Source: Bradyrhizobium liaoningense (lineage in GTDB: Bacteria; Pseudomonadota; Alphaproteobacteria; Rhizobiales; Xanthobacteraceae). Taken from it: 64,000 nt of DNA. Numbering within the stretch: the stretch's first letter is position 1; the number at the start of each line of letters is the position of its first letter. Both the position numbers and the translations under genes were made by a program. The stretch is from positions 62,001-126,000 of the forward strand of contig NZ_JAFCJT010000016.1 of assembly GCF_018130785.1 (NCBI RefSeq), given 5' to 3'. The notes below the pieces were generated by a model. The model had not been told where the DNA came from. It worked only from the letters and a program-made list of their open reading frames with translations, and did not search any database. Shown here piece after piece: positions 49,632-58,200 of the stretch.

Positions 49632-49773
49632 CTTCCGTCCTCGGTGGTTGCAGCCCTGAGCTGTTGGCCCAGCGCTCGACTTGATCGATGACCTTCTGGT
49701 GGCTCGGACGCACCGGCTTGGGCGCCTCGGGCTCCTCGGAAAGCCTGCGAGGTAACCTGACTTCCTCCGTCAT
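49615..49773 (-). CDS. 52-residue hypothetical protein
   Basis: A complete frame from ATG 49773 behind a GAGGGAG site, too short for usual calling. It starts MTEEVRLPRRLSEEPEAPKP and continues VIDQVERWANSSGLQP with a charged end (RTEDAKTV). It probably forms one amphipathic helix. The stop lies 17 bases inside the following gene, so the two small genes are translationally linked. Confidence 0.65.
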   Translation of the reverse strand: MTEEVRLPRRLSEEPEAPKPVRPSHQKVIDQVERWANSSGLQPPRTEDAKTV

Positions 49774-49945
49774 GGCCTATCTCCCTCTGCAAGAGAATGC
49801 GCCATCGGCGGAGTTGTTTCAATAATAACCCATTGATTTTATTGTATATTTTTACTCATTTGGGGATTTTGGCGACTCTTGTGGAACTCTTGGGGAGTTA
49901 GTTCATTGAGTAATCTACTCAACTTGCTCAATCTGAGTGCTCAAC
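49774..49945. other. AT-rich intergenic region upstream of the RHH gene
   Basis: About 170 bases with a marked AT-rich block (TTATTGTATATTTTTAC near 49837-49855) in otherwise GC-rich DNA. The right part holds CTCAA repeats and a TTGAGTA palindrome listed separately. It likely contains promoters for both divergent directions. Confidence 0.6.
49906..49944. promoter_or_regulatory. CTCAA-repeat operator region before the RHH gene
   Basis: TTGAGTA-ATC-TACTCAA (49906-49922) is a perfect palindrome. Further CTCAA half-sites follow at 49927-49931 and 49940-49944, the last two bases before the ATG at 49946. Repeated short half-sites are typical of ribbon-helix-helix operators. Confidence 0.55.
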
Positions 49946-50200
49946 ATGAACGACCTTCGCGCCGAGCGCCTCCAAGTCATGCTCTCGCCGGAAGAGCTGG
50001 CTGCTGTTGACGATTTCCGGTTCAAACATCGCATGCCGACGCGGGCGGCAGCGGTCCGCGAACTCCTCAAGTTCGGACTGGCAACCCTGGGCGTGGACGC
50101 GGAAGCCGGTGTGAAATCGAGCAGCTTCGGCGTGTTGGGCCGCGGCCCCGAGGGACACACTCAACGCGATCCCGAAAGCGGCAACGAAACCGATCCATAG
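49946..50200 (+). CDS. Ribbon-helix-helix (CopG-like) DNA-binding protein
   Basis: 84 residues from ATG 49946. Residues about 5-45 are RHH-like: ERLQVMLSPEELAAVDDFRF with a later KHRMPTRAAAVRELLKFGL, the classic beta strand, helix, turn and helix with LxxL spacing. The remainder is polar and probably disordered (SFGVLGRGPEGHTQRDPESG). Without an adjacent toxin gene it is not clearly an antitoxin. The CTCAA repeats overlapping its promoter suggest autoregulation. A GC hairpin follows at 50218-50248. Confidence 0.8.
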   Translation: MNDLRAERLQVMLSPEELAAVDDFRFKHRMPTRAAAVRELLKFGLATLGVDAEAGVKSSSFGVLGRGPEGHTQRDPESGNETDP

Positions 50201-50217
50201 AGGCCATCGATAAGCAA

Positions 50218-50248
50218 ACGGCCCCGGCACGGTGGGTGCCAGGGCCGT
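50218..50248 (+). terminator. GC-rich hairpin after the RHH gene
   Basis: ACGGCCCCGGCAC and GTGCCAGGGCCGT, nearly complementary, enclose GGTGG. The following bases (CCTTGG) lack a T-run, so it is only a possible terminator. Confidence 0.5.
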
Positions 50249-50358
50249 CCTTGGAGATTGCTTCCGGCTCACCGGGGGTATGACAACCGGAAGCAGCTTG
50301 TCGACGCTTCGCGCGGGGATTCGTTCCGCGCGAAAAATCTTCCACCGTTCGAGCAGCT

Positions 50359-50565
50359 CTACCCGCTCGGCGCTGCGCCGGAATCATCCGGCGTCATGCC
50401 GGAGCCCGGCGTCTTGCTGTCGTCATTCAGCTTGGGATCACGCGTCGCTTCGCGCGACGACGAACCTTTCGGGTCCGTCTTGTGCACGGTCTGCGCGCGT
50501 TCTTTGTCGCGCGGCTGCTCCTCGGCGCGCTTGTCCTTGATGATGCCGTGGTCGGAATGCGCCAT
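50359..50565 (-). CDS. 68-residue hydrophilic protein
   Basis: ATG 50565 is preferred because GAGAGGAT lies just before it; the frame stays open to 50682. The protein starts MAHSDHGIIKDKRAEEQPRD and ends MTPDDSGAAPSG. It is rich in Asp, Lys, Arg, Ser and Thr with no hydrophobic core, so probably disordered and desiccation-protein-like. No family is recognised. A GGAAC-N16-CGTA element lies upstream on the same strand. Confidence 0.7.
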   Translation of the reverse strand: MAHSDHGIIKDKRAEEQPRDKERAQTVHKTDPKGSSSREATRDPKLNDDSKTPGSGMTPDDSGAAPSG

Positions 50566-50601
50566 GATATCCTCTCGCTTCTTCTGATGTCTCGAAGCAG
50601 T

Positions 50602-50626
50602 TACGCGCTGGCACAACGAATGTTCC
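50602..50626 (-). promoter_or_regulatory. EcfG-like element before the 68-residue gene
   Basis: On the minus strand GGAAC is followed after sixteen bases by CGTA, one mismatch in the last base, 37 bases ahead of the ATG. Confidence 0.4.
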
Positions 50627-50647
50627 AGCGCGAGAGGCTCCACAACG

Positions 50648-50779
50648 CTAACTATGTGTGGCGTGGGTTGCCGCCGATGCATTCTCCAGATGCACCTGCC
50701 GCACCGTCGTCACCGTCGCGAACGCGACCGAGACGCCAAAGGCGAGAATGAGCGAAAGAAGAGCCAGACGTGGAGCCAT
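50648..50779 (-). CDS. 43-residue exported or membrane peptide
   Basis: ATG 50779 follows a strong AAGGAGG Shine-Dalgarno with seven spaced bases. The sequence APRLALLSLILAFGVSVAFA is a signal or anchor helix, then TVTTVRQVHLENASAATHA. At 43 residues it falls below common gene-calling limits. It may stay in the membrane as a single-pass peptide. Nothing is known of its role; it lies among stress-type genes. Confidence 0.65.
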   Translation of the reverse strand: MAPRLALLSLILAFGVSVAFATVTTVRQVHLENASAATHATHS

Positions 50780-50897
50780 TGCAAAACCTCCTTCTGGAAT
50801 CAAAAACCAACGCGATCGACTGTTCGTGGATGATCCTGGATTGGTCGCTTGCATTCCGTGAGCGGTCTCACACGCAGATTCACGAAAATGAGCGCGC

Positions 50898-51092
50898 TCA
50901 CGCATCCTGCGTTTGGAGGACGCGGACCTTTACGGGCGGAATTTCACCGTCCAGCCAGTCCTGCTCTTTCGCCAGTGCCGTCCAGGCATCCGCCATGCGC
51001 AAATAACGATTGTGGGCGGGCTGCCCGTCCGCGCGCTCGGCGAGCTGAAGGCAGTTGTCGGCATTATCCCTGAAGATGTCAGACTGTTTCAT
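50898..51092 (-). CDS. 64-residue small protein of a Bradyrhizobium type
   Basis: Starts MKQSDIFRDNADNCLQLAER and continues PAHNRYLRMADAWTALAKEQ, then DWLDGEIPP. The pattern (NAxNCxxLAE..A...RYxRMxxAWxxLAxEQDWLDG) is one I recall in many tiny Bradyrhizobium and Rhodopseudomonas proteins. It is probably helical and cytoplasmic. The Shine-Dalgarno is weak. Its function is unknown. Confidence 0.75.
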   Translation of the reverse strand: MKQSDIFRDNADNCLQLAERADGQPAHNRYLRMADAWTALAKEQDWLDGEIPPVKVRVLQTQDA

Positions 51093-51186
51093 CGCGAAGA
51101 TCTGGGGACGGAACTCTCGCTCCGCAACCGCCCTTAACGGATCGTAACGCCAGGGAACTTCGCACGCTGTTGGTCATTGGAGATGC

Positions 51187-51699
51187 ATGAGGATACTCGT
51201 CGCGATAGTCCTGGCGTTCATCAGCACCTCGGCGTTCGCCGACAGCACTGGTGCGCGAACGGCCGGCGACCGCATGCCGAACGCAACCGATGTCATCACC
51301 GGTCTCTACACCTTCAGCCGTTTCCAGCAGGGCCTGCTGGAGAGCACCGACCTGAAAGGCAATGCGGAGATGAAAAATCTCGCGGCCCTGCGCGCCGAAG
51401 AGGCAGGCAAGCGCGACAAGACCCTGAAGCAGATTCAGGACGCGATCGGTGCGGAGCCGCATGCCGGCAAGACGACGTCAGTGAGCGCAAGCCTCGTCGA
51501 GCCCGAAGATGCGGATGAACCAACTTACGTCAGAAGCTTCTATGCCGCGCAAATCCCCGAATATGAATCCGTCATCAGCCTGCTCGAGCGCTATCTGAAA
51601 GCGCCCGACAATCCCGCGCTCGCCGCCTTCGCGCGCGAGCAATTGCCGATGCTGCGCTCGCAGGTGAAAGATGCGGAGCGCACCATGGCGGACAAATAG
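51187..51699 (+). CDS. Secreted helical protein, DUF4142-like
   Basis: 170 residues with TTGGAGATGC before the ATG. A signal peptide RILVAIVLAFISTSAFA is followed by VITGLYTFSRFQQGLLESTD, then NLAALRAEEAGKRDKTLKQI, and SFYAAQIPEYESVISLLERY with an FAREQLPMLRSQVKDAERTM end. The last segment is like the C-terminal helix of DUF4142 proteins such as the one at 46330-46881. The assignment is by resemblance only. It faces the small secreted gene at 51705-52001. Confidence 0.8.
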   Translation: MRILVAIVLAFISTSAFADSTGARTAGDRMPNATDVITGLYTFSRFQQGLLESTDLKGNAEMKNLAALRAEEAGKRDKTLKQIQDAIGAEPHAGKTTSVSASLVEPEDADEPTYVRSFYAAQIPEYESVISLLERYLKAPDNPALAAFAREQLPMLRSQVKDAERTMADK

Positions 51700-51704
51700 C
51701 AGCC

Positions 51705-52001
51705 CTATTTGTCTTCCGGATGATGCTGCTGGTTCTCCGGCCGCACCGTGCGGTTACTCTCGGGCATCTTGTCCCGGCCGGCATCGCCATTGTCGTCCTT
51801 GCCGCCCGAGGTCGAGGTGCCGCTGCCGCTTGGGTTCGATCTGGTTGCGGTCCCCGTCGTCTGCGAATCCGCGTGTGGCGTGGCGGAGCTTGCGGCGGGG
51901 TCGCCGGTCACAGCCCCGCGCCCGCTGGGCGCACCGGCCTGGGCCAGCGCTGATCCGGCGGCAAACCATGTGATGATCAAGACGGCCAACGCGGCTCTCA
52001 T
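51705..52001 (-). CDS. 98-residue secreted Ser/Thr/Gly-rich protein
   Basis: Begins MRAALAVLIITWFAAGSALA, a clear signal peptide, behind GGGAGA. The mature chain is of low complexity (TTGTATRSNPSGSGTSTSGG, then KDDNGDAGRD) and ends ENQQHHPEDK, so it is disordered. No family is known; similar short Gly/Ser-rich exported proteins occur at 60783-61028. An EcfG-like promoter precedes it. Confidence 0.75.
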   Translation of the reverse strand: MRAALAVLIITWFAAGSALAQAGAPSGRGAVTGDPAASSATPHADSQTTGTATRSNPSGSGTSTSGGKDDNGDAGRDKMPESNRTVRPENQQHHPEDK

Positions 52002-52027
52002 ATGCGGTCTCCCTGGGTTCGCGGGCT

Positions 52028-52052
52028 AACCTCGAGGCTGGTCCTCCGTTCC
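52028..52052 (-). promoter_or_regulatory. EcfG-like promoter of the 98-residue gene
   Basis: On the minus strand GGAAC, sixteen bases, GGTT, one mismatch from consensus, 27 bases before the ATG. Confidence 0.5.
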
Positions 52053-52119
52053 TCGGCCGGCTGGGAGTACTGGTGCCGGCCAAATGCCGGCGCTCAGGCG
52101 GCCTTTTTCTGAACCGGAT

Positions 52120-52144
52120 GGAACCATTGACAATCTTCGTCGTT
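52120..52144 (+). promoter_or_regulatory. EcfG-like promoter of the sensor kinase operon
   Basis: GGAAC, sixteen bases, CGTT exactly, 137 bases before the ATG at 52281, with no gene between. Confidence 0.72.
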
Positions 52145-52280
52145 ACTTTCTCCGGGCTGAGCACGGCAGGTTCCAATTCGGCGCGTCATAACGTTGGCGC
52201 TTGATTTCGAATTTGGCTGACGCTCTATTTTGACAATTGCGTCACGCCTTGGATTCGGTCGACGCCGCGGGGGAATCAGT

Positions 52281-55200
52281 ATGAGCGACCTCGATCCCGG
52301 AACTGCATCACGCTCCGGTCGTCGCGTCCCAAAGCCAAAAACCAACGGTACGTCGGATCCGGATTCCCGACCGGAGCTGCTGCTTGCCTTGCAGGCCATG
52401 CGCAGCGGCGATTTTTCGGTGCGGATGAGCGGGGACTATCTCGGGATCGACGGCAAGATCGCCGACACTTTTAATGAAATCATCGCCGCCAACCAGCGCA
52501 TGGCACAGCAGCTCGAGCTGGTCGGTCAGGTCGTCGGGCGCGAAGGCAAGACCCGCCAGCGCGTGAAGTTTGGCCTCGCGAGCGGCTCCTGGGCCGACAT
52601 GGAAGGCTCCGTCAACACGCTGATCGACGACCTCCTGTGGCCGACGCGCGAAGTGACGCGCGCGGTCGCGGCGGTGGCGCAGGGCGACCTGCTCCAGACC
52701 GTCAAGCTGGACGTCGATGGCCGCCCCTTGCGCGGCGAATTCCTGCAGTCGGCGACCATCGTCAACACCATGATCAAGCAGCTCGGCGTGTTCACCTCCG
52801 AGGTGACGCGCGTGGCGCGCGAGGTCGGCACCGAGGGCAAGCTCGGCGGCCAGGCCCAGGTGCCGGAGGTGACCGGCGTCTGGAAGGACCTGACCGAGAG
52901 CGTCAACTCGATGGCGAACAACCTGACCAACCAGGTTCGCAACATCGCCGAGGTGACGATCGCGGTCGCCAACGGCGACTTGTCCAAGAAGATCACCGTC
53001 GACGTCCGCGGCGAGATCCTTCAGCTCAAGGAAGCCATCAACACGATGGTGGACCAGCTCCGCTCCTTCGCCTCCGAAGTGACGCGCGTGGCGCGCGAGG
53101 TCGGCACCGACGGCAAGCTCGGCGGTCAGGCGATCGTGCCCGGCGTCGCCGGCACCTGGAAGGACCTCACCGACTCCGTGAACGCGATGTGCGGCAACCT
53201 CACCGCACAGGTCCGCAACATCGCCAACGTGACGACCGCCGTGGCGCGCGGCGACCTGTCCCGCAAGATCACGGTGGACGTGCGTGGCGAGATCCTGGAG
53301 CTGAAGGACACCATCAACACCATGGTGGACCAGCTCAACTCCTTCGCCTCCGAAGTGACGCGTGTCGCGCGCGAGGTCGGCACCGAAGGCAAGCTCGGCG
53401 GCCAGGCCCAGGTGCCCGGCGTCGCCGGTACCTGGAAGGACCTCACCGACAACGTCAACTTCATGGCGTCGAACCTGACGGCGCAGGTCCGCAACATCGC
53501 CGACGTCGCGACCGCCATCGCGGGCGGCGACTTGTCGAAGAAGATTACGGTGAACGTGTCGGGCGAAATCCTTCAGTTGAAGGAAACGCTCAACACCATG
53601 GTCGACCAGCTCAATGCCTTCGCCGGCGAAGTGACGCGCGTTGCGCGCGAGGTCGGCACCGAGGGACGGCTGGGCGGCCAGGCCAACGTGCTCGGCGTCG
53701 CCGGCACCTGGAAGGACTTGACGGAAAGCGTCAACTCGATGGCCTCGAACCTGACCGCACAGGTTCGTAACATCGCCGAGGTGACGACGGCGGTCGCCGG
53801 CGGCGACTTGTCGAAGAAGATCACGGTGGACGTGCGCGGCGAAATTCTGGAGCTGAAGGACACCATCAATACGATGGTGGACCAGCTCAACGCCTTCGCC
53901 GGCGAGGTCACCCGCGTGGCGCGCGAGGTCGGCACCGAAGGCAAGCTCGGCGGCCAGGCCCAGGTGCGCGGCGTCGCCGGCACCTGGAAGGACCTCACCG
54001 ACTCCGTCAACTCGATGGCCTCGAACCTGACCGGCCAGGTCCGTAACATCGCCGAAGTCGCGACCGCAGTCGCCAAGGGCGACCTGTCGAAGAAGATCAC
54101 CGTGAACGTCTCGGGCGAAATCCTTCAGTTGAAGGAAACGCTCAACACCATGGTCGACCAGCTCAACGCCTTCGCCGGCGAAGTCACGCGCGTGGCGCGC
54201 GAGGTCGGCACGGAAGGCAAGCTCGGCGGGCAGGCTCAGGTGACGGGCGTCGCCGGCACCTGGAAAGATCTCACCGACAACGTGAACTCGATGGCGGGCA
54301 ACCTCACCGCCCAGGTCCGCAACATCGCCGAGGTCGCGACCGCCATCGCCGGCGGCGACCTGTCGCGCAAGATCACGGTGGACGTCCACGGCGAGATCCT
54401 TCAGCTCAAGGACACCCTGAACACGATGGTCGACCAGCTCAACCGCTTCGCGGGCGAGGTGACGCGCGTGGCGCGCGAGGTCGGCACCGAAGGGCGCCTC
54501 GGCGGTCAGGCCAACGTGCCCGGCGTCGCCGGCACCTGGAAGGATCTCACCGATAGCGTGAACTCGATGGCGGGCAACCTCACCGCCCAGGTCCGCAACA
54601 TCGCGGAAGTGACCACCGCCGTGGCGCGCGGCGACCTGTCGCGCAAGATCACCGTCGACGTGAAGGGCGAGATCCTCGAGCTCAAGAACACCATCAACAC
54701 CATGGTGGACCAGCTCAACGGTTTTGCCGGCGAAGTCACCCGCGTCGCGCGCGAGGTCGGCACGGAAGGCAAGCTCGGCGGCCAGGCCGAAGTGCCCGGC
54801 GTCGCCGGCACCTGGAAGGATCTTACCGACAACGTCAACTTCATGGCCTCGAACCTGACGGCCCAGGTCCGCAACATCGCCGAGGTCGCGACCGCGATCG
54901 CCGGTGGCGACCTGTCGAAGAAGATCACGGTGGACGTGCGCGGCGAGATCCTGCTGCTCAAGGACACCCTGAATACGATGGTGGAGCAGCTCCGCTCGTT
55001 CGCCGCCGAAGTGACCCGCGTGGCGCGCGAGGTCGGCACCGAGGGCCGGCTCGGCGGTCAGGCCGTCGTGCCCGGCGTCGGCGGCACCTGGAAGGATCTC
55101 ACCGACAACGTCAACCTGCTGGCCGCGAACCTCACCACGCAGGTCCGCAACATCGCCGAAGTCACGACCGCCGTCGCGCGCGGCGACTTGTCCCGCAAGA

Positions 55201-58200
55201 TCACCGTGGACGTGAAGGGCGAAATCCTCGAGCTGAAGAACACCATCAACACGATGGTCGATCAGCTCAACGCGTTTGCCGGCGAAGTCACCCGCGTGGC
55301 GCGCGAGGTCGGCACCGAAGGCGAGCTCGGCGGCCAGGCCCAGGTGCCCGGCGTCGCCGGCACCTGGAAGGACCTCACCGACACCGTCAACTTCATGGCG
55401 GCGAACCTGACCGAGCAGGTCCGCGGCATCGTCAAGGTCGTGACCGCCGTCGCCAACGGCGACCTCAAGCAGAACCTCACGGTGAAGTCGAAGGGCGAGG
55501 TCGCGGCACTCGCCGACACCATCAACAACATGACCGAGACGCTCGCAACCTTCGCCGACCAGGTGACGTCGGTGGCGCGCGAGGTCGGCGTCGAGGGACG
55601 ACTGGGCGGCCAGGCCGACGTGCCCGGCGCCGCCGGCACCTGGAAAGATCTGACGGGTAACGTCAACCTGCTCGCGGCCAACCTCACTTCGCAGGTGCGC
55701 GCGATCGCGGAAGTCGCGACCGCCGTGACCAAGGGCGACCTGACGCGCTCGATCCAGGTCGACGCCCGCGGCGAAGTCGCCGAGCTGAAAGACAACATCA
55801 ACACGATGATCACGAATCTCCGTCTCACGACGGATGTGAACACCGAGCAGGACTGGCTGAAGACCAACCTCGCCAAATTCACCAACATGCTCCAGGGCCA
55901 GCGCGATCTCACCACCGTCGGCCGGTTGCTGCTGACCGAACTGTCGCCGCTGGTGAACGCCCATACCGGCGTGATCTACCAGGTCGAGAACGAGGACAGT
56001 CCGCAGCTTCTGCTGCTCGCCTCCTATGCAGGCGACGGCGTTTATCCGTATCAGCGCGTGCTGCCGTTCGGCGACGGCCTGATCGGTCAGTGTGCACTGG
56101 ACAAGCGCCCGCGCGTGATCGCCGACATTCCAGCCGACGTGGTGCCGATCAACTCGGCGCTGTTCCGCGTCGCGCCGAAGAACCTCGTCGTGTTGCCGGT
56201 GCTGTTCGAAGGCCAGGTCAAGGCCGTGATCGAGCTCGCCTCGCTCACCTCGTTCACGACGTCACAGATGACGTTCCTGGAGCAGCTCACCGACTCCATC
56301 GGCATCGTGCTCAACTCGATCGAGGCGACGATGCAGACCGAGGGCCTGCTCAAGCAGTCGCAGCAGCTCGCCGGCGAGCTGCAGACCCAGCAGCGCGAGT
56401 TGCAGCAGACCAACGACCAGCTCGAGCAGAAGGCGCAGCAGCTCGCCGAGCGCAACGTCGAGGTCGAGCGCAAGAACCAGGAAATCGAGCAGGCCCGCCG
56501 CGCACTCGAGGAAAAGGCGACCGAGCTCGCGCTGACCTCGAAGTACAAGTCCGAATTCCTCGCCAATATGAGCCACGAGCTGCGTACGCCGCTGAACTCG
56601 ATCCTGATCCTGGGCCAGCAGCTCACCGACAATCCCGACGGCAATCTTACCGGCAAGCAGGTCGAATTCGCCCGCACCATCCACGGCGCCGGTACCGACC
56701 TGCTCAACCTCATCAGCGACATTCTCGACCTCTCCAAGATCGAGTCCGGCACGGTGACGGTCGACGCCGAGGAGATTCTGACCGCGAACCTGCTCGAGAC
56801 CGTCGGCCGTCCGTTCCGGCACGAGGCGGAGAACCGCAACCTGTCGTTCAAGATCGACGTCGACCCGAACCTCGCGCGCAGCATCGTCACCGACTCCAAG
56901 CGCCTGCAACAGGTCCTGAAGAACCTGCTGTCCAACGCCTTCAAGTTCACCGCCGAAGGCGAAGTCCGCCTGAAGGTCGCCGCCGCGGTCGGCGGCTGGG
57001 GCACGGATCACCCGGTGCTGAACTCCGCGCCGGCGGTGATCGCGTTCGAAGTGTCCGACACCGGCATCGGCATTCCCCTGGAGAAGCAGAAGCTGATCTT
57101 CGAGGCATTCCAGCAGGCGGACGCCGGCACCAGCCGCAAATACGGCGGCACCGGCCTCGGGCTTGCGATCAGCCGCGAGCTCGCAAGCCTGCTCGGCGGC
57201 GAGATCCACCTGCGCAGCGCGCCCGGCAAGGGGTCGTCCTTCACGCTCTATCTGCCATTGAAATATTCCGGCCCGACGCTCGCGCCGCGCGCGCCCGCGC
57301 CGCATCAGTATGGTCAGCCACCGGCATTGCAGCCGGCCGCGCCGGAGCAGCAGCGCATCATCGAGCAGATTGCCGACGACAGGCTCAGTCTCGAACCCGG
57401 TGACACCATCTTGCTCATCGTCGAGGACGATCCGCATTATGCGCGCGTGCTGGTCGATCTCGCCCGCGACAAGGGCTTCAAGGTCCTGGTCGCCGCGCGC
57501 GGCGCGGAGGCGCTGGAGCTTGCGAAGCAGTACCAGCCGCGGGCCGTCTCGCTCGACGTGTTCCTGCCGGACATGCTGGGCTGGACCGTGCTCAGCCAAC
57601 TCAAGCACAATCCGCTGACCCGCCACATCCCCGTGCAGATCATCACGCTCGACGAGGACCGCCAGCATGCGCTGGCGCGCGGCGCTTTCTCCTTCGTCAA
57701 CAAGCCGACCACGACCGAGGGCGTGGCGGCTGCGCTGACGCAGATCAAGGAATATGCGCGGCCGCGGCGCAAGCGGCTCCTGATCGTCGAGGACAACGAG
57801 GCCGAGCAGCTCTCGATCCGCGAGCTGCTGCATCACGACGACATCGAGATCGTGACGACGGACACCGGCGCCGGCGCGCTCTCGACGCTGCGCGAGGCAC
57901 CCTGCGATTGCGTGGTGCTCGACCTGCGGCTGCCCGACATGAGCGGCTTCGAGGTGCTGGACCAGATCCGCAGCGACGAGGCACTGTCGAACGTTCCAGT
58001 CGTGGTCTTCACCGGCCGCGAGCTGTCGGCGGAAGAGGACGCCGAGCTCCACACCATGGCGCGCAGCATCGTGGTGAAGGGTGTGGAGTCGCCGGAGCGC
58101 CTGCTCGACGAGACCGCGTTGTTCCTGCATCGCGTGATCACGGAACTGCCGGTCGAGAAGCAGCGTATGCTGGAGAAGCTGAACAGCTCCGACGAGGACC

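Noticed and set aside
52803..55838. CRISPR-like array
   Set aside because: The 276-bp repeats are contiguous, coding and in-frame, without spacers.
52308..55964. Minus-strand open frame of 1218 codons opposite the HAMP array
   Set aside because: It is the antisense shadow of repeated GC-rich codons; its repeats follow the HAMP period and no domain is visible.
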